From Marinobacter sp. DY40_1A1 (GTDB lineage Bacteria > Pseudomonadota > Gammaproteobacteria > Pseudomonadales > Oleiphilaceae): a stretch of DNA of 64,000 nt. Of this stretch, positions 35,940-44,235 are shown one piece after another. Within the stretch, counting starts at the first letter, position 1. Every line of letters starts with the position of its first letter. The translations under genes and the position numbers were made by a program. The notes under the pieces were generated by a model. That model did no database searches, was not told the origin of the DNA, and saw nothing but the letters and a program-made list of their open reading frames with translations. The DNA is taken from NCBI RefSeq assembly GCF_016597815.1, contig NZ_VCHA01000005.1:62001-126000 (forward strand), in the 5' to 3' direction.

Positions 35940-38900
35940 TTAGTGAAAATCCCGTGAGTTAACCGGAAGGGCCTGAATGAGGTGGCTCAGGTCCGAGAGT
36001 TTCCCCGCCATTACGTGAACAATCTCCCCCTCTCTTTCCAGAATGCCTTTTACGTGTAACAACCGTGCGGTGAGTAACGGCTTGCGCTGCCGGCGGGCGG
36101 TTTCCAGCCAGACGACTACGTTCACGTTGCCGGTTTCGTCTTCCAGGGTAACGAAGGTAACGCCGGAGGCGGAGCCGGGGCGTTGGCGGCCGGTTACCAG
36201 GCCGGCTACCTGTACCGGGATGCCGGCTTTGGTGGTTTTTAGTTGTTCGGCGCTTAGGCAGAACTGTAGGTGGCCTTGTTCCCGGAGCAGGGCCAGTGGG
36301 TGGCGTTGGAGGGTCAGGCCCTGGCTGGCGTAGTCGGCGAGGACGTTCTGGCCTTCGGTGGGTTCTGGTAGTTGGCTGCAGGTTTCCAGTTCGTAGTGTT
36401 CGTCTTCTTCTGCCGCAGCGAAGAGCTCTGAGGGCTTTTCGTGGCCCAAGAGTTGCCAGTAGGCCTGGTGGCGGTTAGCCGCGAAGGCGGGCATGGCGTT
36501 GGCGCCGGCGAGGAGTTCCATTTCGCGCTGGTTGAGGCCTGCCAGGCGGCGTAATTCGGCGGAGGATCGGTAGCCGGTTTCGGGACGGTTTTGGTGTAGG
36601 CGCTCGGCGGCACTGGCTGGGAATCCCTGGATGATTCTCAGGCCCAGGCGTAGTTGAAGGTCCGGGCCTTCCAGAGTGTGGTTCCACTGGCTGTTGTTGA
36701 TGTCTGGAGGTAGTGTCACTACGTTGTGGCGTTTGGCGTCCTGTAGCAGTTGCGATGGGGAGTAGAATCCCATGGGCTGGCTGTTGAGTAGGGCGCAGTA
36801 GAAGGCGGCTGGGTAGTGGCGTTTTATCCAGGCGGAAATGTAAACGAGCAGGGCGAAGCTGGCTGCGTGGGATTCCGGGAAGCCGTAGCCGCCGAAGCCG
36901 CAGATTTGCAGGTATAGGCGCTCGGCAAAGTCCGCATTGTGGCCCCGTGCCAGCATGCCATTGATGAGTTTTTCCCGGAAGGGGGTCATGTCGCCGTGGG
37001 ATTTCCAGGCGGCCATGGCGCGGCGGAGTTGGTCGGCTTCGCCAGCGGTGAATCCGGCGGCCACCATGGCCAGTTTGATGACCTGTTCCTGAAAAATGGG
37101 CACGCCCAACGTGCGTTCCAGCACGCCACGGATGGCGTCGTTGGGGTGGTCCACCGGTTCCAGCCCGTGTTTTCGGCGCAGGTAGGGGTGCACCATGTCA
37201 CCCTGGATGGGGCCGGGACGGACGATGGCCACTTCGATGACCAGGTCGTAGAAGGTTTCGGGTTTGAGCCTGGGCAGCATGTTGATCTGGGCGCGGGATT
37301 CCACCTGGAATACGCCGATGCTGTCGCCTTTTTGCAGCATGTTGTAGGTGGCCGGGTCTTCCTGGGGAATGTCCTGCATGCGAAAGGGCTGGCCTTTCTG
37401 CTGGCTGATCAGCTCCAGGGCTTTGCGGATGGCGGTCAGCATGCCCAGTGCGAGCACGTCTACTTTCATCAGGCCCAGGCTTTCAAGGTCGTCTTTGTCC
37501 CACTGGATAACGGTGCGGTCTGCCATGGCGGCATTTTCTACCGGCACCAGTTCGCTCAGCGGGCCCGAACTGATAATGAACCCCCCCACGTGTTGGGAAA
37601 GGTGCCGGGGGAAACCGAGGAGGGTATTCACCAGAGCAAAGAACTGGTCTGCCACTTTCGGGTTGCGGGTCAGGCGTTTGTCGAGAATCTGCTGACGCCA
37701 GTTGGTGGCTTTGTCACGCCAGTCGATGCCTTCCAGTAGTTGTTCCACCAGTGCAGGGTCAAGCCCCAGGGCTTTGCCAACGTCGCGAATAGCGCTCTTT
37801 GGGCGGTAGCGGATAACGGTTGCGGCCAGTGCAGCCCGCTCCCGGCTGTAGCGTTGGTAGATGTACTGAATCACTTCTTCCCGGCGTTCGTGTTCAAAGT
37901 CCACGTCGATGTCCGGCGGCTCGTTTCTGTCTTTGGAAATGAAACGTTCAAACAGCAGGTCGACCTGGGCCGGGTTTACTTCGGTAATGCCCAGGCAATA
38001 GCACACGGCGGAGTTGGCAGCGGAGCCACGGCCCTGGCACAGAATGCCCCGGCTGCGGGCGAAGGCAACTATGTCGTGGATGGTGAGGAAGTAGTGTTCG
38101 TACTTCATCTCAGAAATCAGCCCCAGTTCTTTGCGTATCAGGGCCTGAACAGACAGTGGTGTGCCTGCCGGGTAGCGTCGCCGTTCACCTTCCTGAGTTA
38201 AGCGCTTCAGATAGGCGGCCGGGGTGTCCCCCTTGGGTACGAGATCAGGAGGGTATTCGTAACGCAGGCTGCCGGGCTCAAAGGTGCACTGTTGAGCAAT
38301 GTGTAAAGATTCTTTCAGCCAGGCTTCGGGAAACAACCGTTGCAGAACCGGTAGAGGGCGCAAGTATCGTTCACCGTTCTGAAACAGGCAGTGGCCGGCG
38401 TTTTCCAGGCTGGTGTGGTTACGCAGGGCAGTTAAGACATCTTGCAATGGCTGGCGTTGCCGGCTGTGCATGTGCACTGCGCCGGTGGCGGTTACCGGGC
38501 AGCGCAAATGCTCGCAAAGCCAGCGAACCCGGGCCAGTTGTTGCTCTTCACCGGACTCAAGGGTGCGGGCGGCGGCAATCCAGAGGCGGTGCTCAAACAG
38601 CCGGAGCAACCATTCGCCGCAGGCCAGCGCTTGATCTGCATCGGCTTCAGCCGGTGAGGGCGGTAACCACAGGCACAGGCAGTCATCCAGGGCATGGGTT
38701 TCCGCATCACTATGAAAAAGCTGATATTGGCCTTTTTCTGCCCGGCGCCGACCGGTGGTTATAAACTGGCAGAGCTGGCCATAGCCTTTGCGAGTGCGGG
38801 CCAGAAGAATAAATCGGGGTGTGCTGGCATCGGGTGGGCTGTCGGCCAGCTCAAACCAGCTCCCGGTAATCAGTTTAACCGGGCTTTCTTTCAGTGCTGC

Positions 38901-39062
38901 CCAGGCTCGGGGGATGCCCGCAACCGAGCAGGCATCGGTAATGGCCAGTGCTGTATACCCAAGCTCTGCGGCGCGCTCCGCAAGCTCATGGGGATGAGAG
39001 GCTCCAGTCAGGAAGGTGAAGTTACTGAAGCAGAACAGCTCGGCATAAGAAGATTCGCCCAT
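35940..39062 (-). CDS. dnaE2: Error-prone DNA polymerase DnaE2 (ImuC)
   Basis: C-family polymerase for SOS mutagenesis with ImuA and ImuB. 1040 residues from the ATG at 39062, which overlaps the imuB stop (TGATG); longer upstream frames cross imuB. The N-terminal PHP domain opens with YAELFCFSNFTFLTGASHP as in other ImuC proteins; the palm includes the two Asp of PPDIDVDFEHERR, followed by HVGGFIISSG, the helix-hairpin region near VQALIRKE-type segments, and a C-terminal OB-fold (PVQVAGLVTGRQRPGSASG). Length and the missing C-terminal tau-binding tail separate it from replicative DnaE. Confidence 0.95.
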   Translation of the reverse strand: MGESSYAELFCFSNFTFLTGASHPHELAERAAELGYTALAITDACSVAGIPRAWAALKESPVKLITGSWFELADSPPDASTPRFILLARTRKGYGQLCQFITTGRRRAEKGQYQLFHSDAETHALDDCLCLWLPPSPAEADADQALACGEWLLRLFEHRLWIAAARTLESGEEQQLARVRWLCEHLRCPVTATGAVHMHSRQRQPLQDVLTALRNHTSLENAGHCLFQNGERYLRPLPVLQRLFPEAWLKESLHIAQQCTFEPGSLRYEYPPDLVPKGDTPAAYLKRLTQEGERRRYPAGTPLSVQALIRKELGLISEMKYEHYFLTIHDIVAFARSRGILCQGRGSAANSAVCYCLGITEVNPAQVDLLFERFISKDRNEPPDIDVDFEHERREEVIQYIYQRYSRERAALAATVIRYRPKSAIRDVGKALGLDPALVEQLLEGIDWRDKATNWRQQILDKRLTRNPKVADQFFALVNTLLGFPRHLSQHVGGFIISSGPLSELVPVENAAMADRTVIQWDKDDLESLGLMKVDVLALGMLTAIRKALELISQQKGQPFRMQDIPQEDPATYNMLQKGDSIGVFQVESRAQINMLPRLKPETFYDLVIEVAIVRPGPIQGDMVHPYLRRKHGLEPVDHPNDAIRGVLERTLGVPIFQEQVIKLAMVAAGFTAGEADQLRRAMAAWKSHGDMTPFREKLINGMLARGHNADFAERLYLQICGFGGYGFPESHAASFALLVYISAWIKRHYPAAFYCALLNSQPMGFYSPSQLLQDAKRHNVVTLPPDINNSQWNHTLEGPDLQLRLGLRIIQGFPASAAERLHQNRPETGYRSSAELRRLAGLNQREMELLAGANAMPAFAANRHQAYWQLLGHEKPSELFAAAEEDEHYELETCSQLPEPTEGQNVLADYASQGLTLQRHPLALLREQGHLQFCLSAEQLKTTKAGIPVQVAGLVTGRQRPGSASGVTFVTLEDETGNVNVVVWLETARRQRKPLLTARLLHVKGILEREGEIVHVMAGKLSDLSHLIQALPVNSRDFH

Positions 39063-40480
39063 CAGCCAAACCATCCGTGTATAAACCAGCCTTCCCGCAT
39101 ATCCCGGAATACCCAGGCCAGTTGTCCGCTGTTCAATTGGGCAATGTAATAATCCCGGTGTACTCGCTGGCCGTCCCACCAGCCCCCGCTAATCCGTTCC
39201 GGGCCGGTAAACCAGGCTTTGGGGGTTTCTGTTAGCGGCTGAGGGCCTTGCAGAAGCCACAGAGGGCGACAGGGCAGTTGGCCTGTCGCTGCTATGGTTG
39301 CGCGGTTTGATCGTCGCACGTCTGAGGTGCTCCATGCCCGCTCGGGCCGGTGGTCATCCGTGGGTGCCAGCTGTTTAAGTGCATTCTCCCCAAGCCTTGC
39401 CTGCAGGCGGCTTATCAGGGTGTGCCAAGCTTCATTCAGGTCTTGGCTTTCGCCTAGCAAATCTTGCCCGCCGTGCATTTCCCGGCCTAGAAACCGTTTA
39501 ACCGTCAGGCGCAACGATGCGACCGGAGCTTTAAGCGCCTGTTGTTCAAAGCGTAGGGTGATGAGGCTCAAAAATGCCTCCGCGCGGTGTTCCGGGCCGG
39601 ATGTACGAATGCGAAGGTGCGTAGGTTCCCCGTTTCTGTGCTGAAGCACTAGCAGTAAGCAATCGGTATCCTGCTGGCGCCAACACAGATCTTTTTCCAG
39701 TTCAGAAAGCATGCGATGCAGTGGGAAAAGCAGCCCCTGTGACCGTTCAATATCCTGAACAAAGTCTGCTTGTTGCCGGAAGTGATGTGGTGGTTGCCAA
39801 GGGGGTTGAGGATCGGCTCTTGACCCCTGAATTTTCTGGATAGTCGCCAGGGTTTCGGGGGATAGCCGCCGCGCCATCTCTGCCGGGGGTAAACCGAAGA
39901 CTTCACCAAGGGTGCTCAAACCAAGCCGTTTCAAGCGTGTGCTGGTGCGCGTATCAAACTCCGCGGCTTGCAGGGGTATTCTGCCTAGAGTCCGGAGGAT
40001 TTGGGCTGTATCAGATGTGCATTCACCCATGCCGTTGCGTGCGATAAGGCCCGCAGCCAAGGGGGTGTGGCCAATGCCCAACCAGGCATTAAGCTGACGC
40101 TCGTGCAGTACTTCTTCTATTGTTCGCCAAGCTGCCGGAAGGCCGCCGTACAATCGCTGCAGACTGCCTATTTCAGCCAGCAAACCGTTAGGCGGAACCA
40201 GAACAATATGAGCCGCATAGCGGTACACCCAAAGGGCCTGGTCTTCCAGAATACGGGTTTCCTGTGCCTGGTCTGCTCTTACTATTCCCAGATCTGGCGC
40301 AAGACTAATGGCCGTTTTTAGCCGCATGCCAGCTTTCACGCCCAGATCCCGGGCAGCGGGGCAGGCCTGTATTACCTGTTGCCCGGAACCCTCCACAATC
40401 GCCAGGGCAGCGACGTTTTCACCGGAACGGCGAATGTGATCCAGTAGCAGGTGAGGAAAGTGTAAATGCAGCCAAAGCAT
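39062..40480 (-). CDS. imuB: ImuB, Y-family-like SOS mutagenesis protein
   Basis: 472-residue catalytically inactive Y-family relative that bridges the beta clamp, ImuA and DnaE2. Starts MLWLHLHFPHLLLDHIRRSG; the palm and helix-hairpin-helix regions (FDTRTSTRLKRLGLSTLGEV) and the little-finger-like domain are recognisable, while the acidic catalytic residues of active Y polymerases are not. The C-terminal end (RVHRDYYIAQLNSGQLAWVF) is conserved in the family. It starts 5 bases after imuA and shares a TGATG stop/start overlap with dnaE2. Confidence 0.92.
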   Translation of the reverse strand: MLWLHLHFPHLLLDHIRRSGENVAALAIVEGSGQQVIQACPAARDLGVKAGMRLKTAISLAPDLGIVRADQAQETRILEDQALWVYRYAAHIVLVPPNGLLAEIGSLQRLYGGLPAAWRTIEEVLHERQLNAWLGIGHTPLAAGLIARNGMGECTSDTAQILRTLGRIPLQAAEFDTRTSTRLKRLGLSTLGEVFGLPPAEMARRLSPETLATIQKIQGSRADPQPPWQPPHHFRQQADFVQDIERSQGLLFPLHRMLSELEKDLCWRQQDTDCLLLVLQHRNGEPTHLRIRTSGPEHRAEAFLSLITLRFEQQALKAPVASLRLTVKRFLGREMHGGQDLLGESQDLNEAWHTLISRLQARLGENALKQLAPTDDHRPERAWSTSDVRRSNRATIAATGQLPCRPLWLLQGPQPLTETPKAWFTGPERISGGWWDGQRVHRDYYIAQLNSGQLAWVFRDMREGWFIHGWFG

Positions 40481-40485
40481 GGAAG

Positions 40486-41175
40486 TTACCGTGCCGCCGT
40501 AGGCCAGGGGCCTTGAACCACTCGGGGTGTTTCATGGTGGGACAGGCTTGCCCGATGGGCTATGGCAAGCGAGCAGCGTTGCCCCGGCCAGCTACCGCGA
40601 CGTTTCACTACATTCACTTTCAGGCTCTGCTGATGCTCAGGCTCCAGCTCAAGGCGCAAGGCAGCCGGGGAGTTTTGTTCGGCGTAATGGCGCTCACGAA
40701 AAAGCACGCAAACGTTGCTTCCGGCCTCAGCCGCCAACTGCAAGCGCCGGATTTCCCGGGCAGCCAGTTTGCCGGGCCAAGCCATTACCAGGCCGGTAAC
40801 CGGGGAGCGCAGGCAGTTTTCCAGAGTCCATAGAAAATCGCCCTTGTCTTCAGTGTGGATCATGATGACCTGGTCCAGGTTGATGCCTTCTCTCGCCAGC
40901 GCCGGGGCATAGGGCGTGTGTGGCGGGTTCAGCCAGAACACGGTTTTGCCATCTTGCGAAAGCCTCTGCATTAGAGGCACTAACAGGGTCAGCTCACCGA
41001 TACCGGGCGCGTCCAGCAGGCACTCGCTCAAAGCACCACGGGGCCAGCCAAGTCCGCCAAGCTGGTTATCCAGAGCCTGGTAACCGGTCGGTTCTGCCGG
41101 TTGAGTGGTTTTGTTGTGCCTGTGTCCCTGCCAGACACGGGCGTCCTGCATTAGCGTATTAATAAGCTCGCTCAT
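40486..41175 (-). CDS. imuA: ImuA, RecA-like SOS mutagenesis accessory protein
   Basis: 229 residues, first gene of imuA-imuB-dnaE2. A degenerate RecA/SulA-like fold: TGYQALDNQLGGLGWPRGAL at residues 31-50, then ECLLDAPGIGELTLLVPL where a Walker A would be but without the GK[ST], and later GLVMAWPGKLAAREIRRLQL. Works with ImuB and DnaE2 in damage-induced mutagenesis. The ATG lies 16 bases downstream of the LexA box, so transcription should be tightly SOS-controlled. Divergent from phhB. Confidence 0.9.
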   Translation of the reverse strand: MSELINTLMQDARVWQGHRHNKTTQPAEPTGYQALDNQLGGLGWPRGALSECLLDAPGIGELTLLVPLMQRLSQDGKTVFWLNPPHTPYAPALAREGINLDQVIMIHTEDKGDFLWTLENCLRSPVTGLVMAWPGKLAAREIRRLQLAAEAGSNVCVLFRERHYAEQNSPAALRLELEPEHQQSLKVNVVKRRGSWPGQRCSLAIAHRASLSHHETPRVVQGPWPTAAR

Positions 41176-41190
41176 GGCATATTTCCGAAA

Positions 41191-41210
41191 TACTGTTTAA
41201 ATGTACAGTA
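41191..41210 (-). promoter_or_regulatory. LexA box controlling imuA-imuB-dnaE2
   Basis: TACTGTTTAAATGTACAGTA has the full gammaproteobacterial LexA form: TACTGT and ACAGTA arms, CTGT-N8-ACAG core, AT-rich centre. It ends 16 bases before the imuA start, where LexA would block the promoter. It also lies about 110 bases upstream of divergent phhB, but that gene is unlikely to depend on it. Confidence 0.93.
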
Positions 41211-41319
41211 TTCCGAAGAGAGGCTGATTTCAAGACGCCGGTTGATAAAATGAGTGAGCGGACCCATCTTGTATTATCTATAGCGGTAGAAAATTCGGAT
41301 ATCAGCTCGGAGGTTATGC

Positions 41320-41658
41320 ATGAGTGGACTGGCTGAACAGCATTGTGAGGCGTGTAATGCTAGCGCCCCCAAGGTAACCGATGAGGAGAAGCGCTCACTG
41401 CACAAAGGCGTTCAGGATTGGGAAATTCTCAGCGTCGATGGCGAAGAGCAATTGCGCCGGGCATTTAAATTCAAAAATTTCGCTCAGGCTCTGGCGTTTA
41501 CCAACATGGTGGGCGAGCTGGCTGAGGGAGAGAATCATCATCCGGCTATCTTGCTGGAATATGGGAAGGCGACAATAAGTTGGTGGACCCACTCAATCGG
41601 TGGGCTGCACAAGAATGACTTCATCATGGCTGCGAGAACAGACGCGGCTTACCACTGA
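41320..41658 (+). CDS. phhB: Pterin-4a-carbinolamine dehydratase
   Basis: 112 residues. Recycles the 4a-hydroxy-tetrahydropterin made by aromatic amino acid hydroxylases, in the cytosol. The family signature is present: the helix around [20 protein letters not shown], then [22 protein letters not shown] with the paired His and the later His-Trp positions, and [19 protein letters not shown] lies six bases before the ATG. No phenylalanine hydroxylase (phhA) is in the window. Its 3' end overlaps the convergent DUF2897 gene by about 10 bases. Confidence 0.93.
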   Translation: MSGLAEQHCEACNASAPKVTDEEKRSLHKGVQDWEILSVDGEEQLRRAFKFKNFAQALAFTNMVGELAEGENHHPAILLEYGKATISWWTHSIGGLHKNDFIMAARTDAAYH

Positions 41659-41822
41659 TCGTCTTTTTTTTCCTCGGCTTCAAGCTCTGCCTTGCGCTTA
41701 CGGATTTTCTCCAGCTTGTCTTTCGGAATATGCATTTTGCTGGCTGAGTCCCGAAGCATGAACAGACTGCCCAATATCAGGCCCAGGGCAGCGAGTATAA
41801 AAATCCAGCCTATCATTGGCAT
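41649..41822 (-). CDS. DUF2897 family small membrane protein
   Basis: 57-residue protein from the ATG at 41822 (start [18 protein letters not shown]); a second in-frame ATG at 41816 is possible. An AAGGGA lies about 9 bases before the first ATG. One N-terminal membrane helix (residues 3-20), then [19 protein letters not shown] and a strongly charged tail ending EEKKDDQW. The short helix plus LRD and a charged amphipathic tail match the DUF2897 pattern as I remember it; function unknown. It overlaps the end of phhB tail-to-tail. Confidence 0.7.
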   Translation of the reverse strand: MPMIGWIFILAALGLILGSLFMLRDSASKMHIPKDKLEKIRKRKAELEAEEKKDDQW

Positions 41823-41961
41823 ACGCCAGGTTCCCTTTTGGTTGGTATCGTGTTGTTGAAGTGTTTTCTTCTATAGTGGAATGTCCTGGCCGGCTTTGCA
41901 GAACGTTCCATGTCTTATTAAGCATTATGGCAGCGTCTGCCGAAAACAGGAGTTCTATCAG

Positions 41962-42264
41962 ATGGCAAAGTTATTACAGGTTGATTTTCCTTTTACTGGT
42001 CCTTTTGGTGCAGAAATGGCTGAGGCGCTAAAAGATCTTGCTGTTTCTATCACTGAAGAGCCCGGCTTTATCTGGAAAATATGGACAGAGAACGCATCTG
42101 AAAATGATGCTGGCGGGATTTACCTTTTTAAAACAGAAGAAACGGCTCAGGCTTATCTTGAAAAGCACACAGCAAGACTCAAGGGGCTTGGTGTTGAAAA
42201 AGTTCATGGCAAAATTTTTGATGTGAACCTGGACTTGTCGAAGATCACAAACGGGCCTGTTTAA
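41962..42264 (+). CDS. YdhR-like mono-oxygenase family protein
   Basis: 100 residues from the ATG at 41962, with AGGAG about 9 bases upstream; a longer frame from 41881 runs into non-conserved sequence. A ferredoxin-like fold of the antibiotic-biosynthesis monooxygenase/Dabb superfamily: [33 protein letters not shown] with the conserved Trp, and [20 protein letters not shown]. YdhR homologues are small homodimeric putative monooxygenases with no confirmed substrate. It lies 64 bases before the yghU-like gene. Confidence 0.8.
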   Translation: MAKLLQVDFPFTGPFGAEMAEALKDLAVSITEEPGFIWKIWTENASENDAGGIYLFKTEETAQAYLEKHTARLKGLGVEKVHGKIFDVNLDLSKITNGPV

Positions 42265-42328
42265 GGTTCTGAGATCGGCGCAGAATACATTCATTAGCAA
42301 ACAAACAGTGTTCAAGGAGCCCGTCATT

Positions 42329-43210
42329 ATGAGCGATTCCAGCTACGTCCCGCCCAAAGTCTGGAAATGGGAGTCTGCAAGCGGTGGCGCTTTTTCAAAT
42401 ATTAACCGCCCCATTGCTGGCCCGACTCACGATAAAGAGCTGCCAGTTGGTAAGCATCCTTTTCAGCTTTATTCACTGGCTACGCCAAATGGTGTGAAAG
42501 TTACGATAATGCTGGAGGAGCTGCTGGAGCTGGGTATTAACGAAGCGGAGTACGATGCCTGGATCATCCGCATTAATGAGGGCGAGCAGTTCGGCAGCGG
42601 GTTTGTGGATGTGAACCCCAACTCCAAAATACCCGCGCTGATGGACCGGTCTCAGGATCCTGCTGTTCGCGTATTTGAATCTGGTTCCATACTGCTTTAC
42701 CTGGCGGAAAAATTTGATCGGTTCCTGCCATCGGATATCAAAGGGCGCACCGAAACGCTTAATTGGTTGTTCTGGCAGATGGGCAGTGCGGCTTTTGTGG
42801 GTGGTGGCTTTGGACATTTCTTTGCCTATGCGCCTGAAAAGTACGAGTATCCCATTAACCGCTACACCATGGAAGTGAAGCGGCAGCTGGATGTGTTGGA
42901 TCGTCAGTTGGCCAATAACCAGTATATTGCCGGCGATGAGTACACCATTGCCGATATGGCAGCCTGGCCCTGGTACGGCGCTCTGGTGACTAACGCCGTA
43001 TACGATGCCGCAGAGTTTCTTGAGGCGCACACCTACACCAATGTGATGCGCTGGGCACTGGAGATTAAAAAGCGCCCGGCTGTGCAGCGTGGGCGTATGG
43101 TGAATCGCGCCTGGGGTGAGCCAGAAACCCAGCTGCATGAGCGCCACGATGCGAGCGACTTTGAGCACAAAACCCAGGATAAGATTGGTGGGGTTTCCGA
43201 AGGCTCCTGA
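42329..43210 (+). CDS. yghU: YghU-like glutathione transferase / disulfide-bond oxidoreductase
   Basis: 293 residues from the ATG at 42329 (AAGGAG upstream). Nu-class GST of the YghU/YfcG type: an N-terminal extension (GAFSNINRPIAGPTHDKELP), the thioredoxin-like domain from KHPFQLYSLATPNGVKVTI where T/N residues replace the catalytic Tyr/Ser, then NPNSKIPAL and an all-helical C-terminal domain with YTIADMAAWPWYGAL. E. coli YghU binds two glutathiones and shows disulfide reductase activity on small disulfides and peroxides. Downstream of the ydhR-like gene and likely co-expressed. Confidence 0.93.
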   Translation: MSDSSYVPPKVWKWESASGGAFSNINRPIAGPTHDKELPVGKHPFQLYSLATPNGVKVTIMLEELLELGINEAEYDAWIIRINEGEQFGSGFVDVNPNSKIPALMDRSQDPAVRVFESGSILLYLAEKFDRFLPSDIKGRTETLNWLFWQMGSAAFVGGGFGHFFAYAPEKYEYPINRYTMEVKRQLDVLDRQLANNQYIAGDEYTIADMAAWPWYGALVTNAVYDAAEFLEAHTYTNVMRWALEIKKRPAVQRGRMVNRAWGEPETQLHERHDASDFEHKTQDKIGGVSEGS

Positions 43211-43231
43211 TTAATTAATTCAGGGATTTTG

Positions 43232-43957
43232 ATGATTTCTGACATTGCCTACATCGTTGGTCTGACTGCTCTTGCCGGTATCTGCATCCCACTTGGCGGA
43301 TTACTGGCAAGGGTTGAACGCATTGGTCCCAACTGGCTGGAACAGGAGTTTCGGCACTTTCTGATCGCCTTGGGCGGGGGCATTTTGCTGGGTGCCGTGA
43401 CCATTGTGCTGATACCGGAAGGGCAGTCGAGCATTGGCGATTCTTTCTGGGCTATTCCCGCCATTATTGCCGGCGGCCTGCTGTTTTTCTGGATTGAGCG
43501 GATGCTGGGCGTTCATCATCGGGAATCGCCGCAGTTGATGGGGGTGATGCTGGATTTCGTGCCCGAAGCCGCCGCCTTGGGTGGGCTGATCATCGTTAAC
43601 CCAAGCCTTGCGCCCTTGATGGCTGTGCTGATTGCTATGCAAAACCTGCCGGAAGGCTTTAACGCCTACCGCGAATTTCTGAACAAGCCAGGCTATACGC
43701 CAAGGAAAACTCTGGCAGTAATGTCCAGCCTGGCAATGGCCGGTCCAGCCGCGGGACTGCTTGGATACTTTTTCCTGTCTGAGCAGCCCGTGGTTCTGGG
43801 AACCATCATGCTGGTGGCATCTGGCGGTATTCTGTACCTGATTTTTCAGGATATAGCGCCCCAGTCCCGATTGGACAAGCACTGGGGGCCTCCACTTGGT
43901 GCGGTGTTAGGGTTTTGCCTGGCATTGTTCAGCGATATGCTGGTTACGCAGGCTTGA
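43232..43957 (+). CDS. ZIP-like metal transporter with altered metal-site motifs
   Basis: 241-residue membrane protein with about seven or eight hydrophobic helices (IAYIVGLTALAGICIPLGGL; FLIALGGGILLGAVTIVLIP). The ZIP signature helices are recognisable but changed: where ZIPs have H-N-x-P-E-G this has QNLPEG, and where they have D-x-x-P-E-G this has DFVPEAAALGG. The usual metal-coordinating His is thus missing in at least one site, so transport of a divalent metal is uncertain. ATG at 43232 with CAGGGA upstream; a TTG lies immediately before it. Confidence 0.65.
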   Translation: MISDIAYIVGLTALAGICIPLGGLLARVERIGPNWLEQEFRHFLIALGGGILLGAVTIVLIPEGQSSIGDSFWAIPAIIAGGLLFFWIERMLGVHHRESPQLMGVMLDFVPEAAALGGLIIVNPSLAPLMAVLIAMQNLPEGFNAYREFLNKPGYTPRKTLAVMSSLAMAGPAAGLLGYFFLSEQPVVLGTIMLVASGGILYLIFQDIAPQSRLDKHWGPPLGAVLGFCLALFSDMLVTQA

Positions 43958-43958
43958 A

Positions 43959-44207
43959 TTACTTCGGCCTCCGATCACCCTCCATAATCTTGGCAACAAA
44001 AACCGACTTTCCGTAGGTCTCGAATGACCACCTCATGGTGTCTGAGAGTGCCTTCATAACTTCGTCGTACTCGCCGAAGATTTCGGTGCTCATACGACCG
44101 GCGACAACTTGCAGGCCGGTCTCTTCCAGCCGGGCGATGAGGTCCCAGATGGGTTGTTTATAGTCATCCTTGAGGGGATAACAGCTCAGTTGTACAGACA
44201 GAAACAT
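43959..44207 (-). CDS. Thiamine-binding-type small protein (YkoF/MTH1187-like)
   Basis: 82 residues from the ATG at 44207, with GGAGGC eight bases upstream; a longer frame starting inside ggt is not credible. A single ferredoxin-like domain (MFLSVQLSCYPLKDDY; ETGLQVVAGRMSTEIFGEYD; VFVAKIMEGDRRPK) resembling proteins described as thiamine/HMP-binding. No thiamine transport or synthesis genes are nearby. Immediately convergent with the ZIP-like gene (1 base) and downstream of ggt. Confidence 0.6.
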   Translation of the reverse strand: MFLSVQLSCYPLKDDYKQPIWDLIARLEETGLQVVAGRMSTEIFGEYDEVMKALSDTMRWSFETYGKSVFVAKIMEGDRRPK

Positions 44208-44235
44208 AATAGATGCCTCCAGTTTGTCTATTGAG

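Noticed and set aside
36939..37739. Plus-strand open frame of 266 codons
   Set aside because: Lies fully inside dnaE2 on the other strand and has repetitive His/Gln/Val-rich shadow composition.
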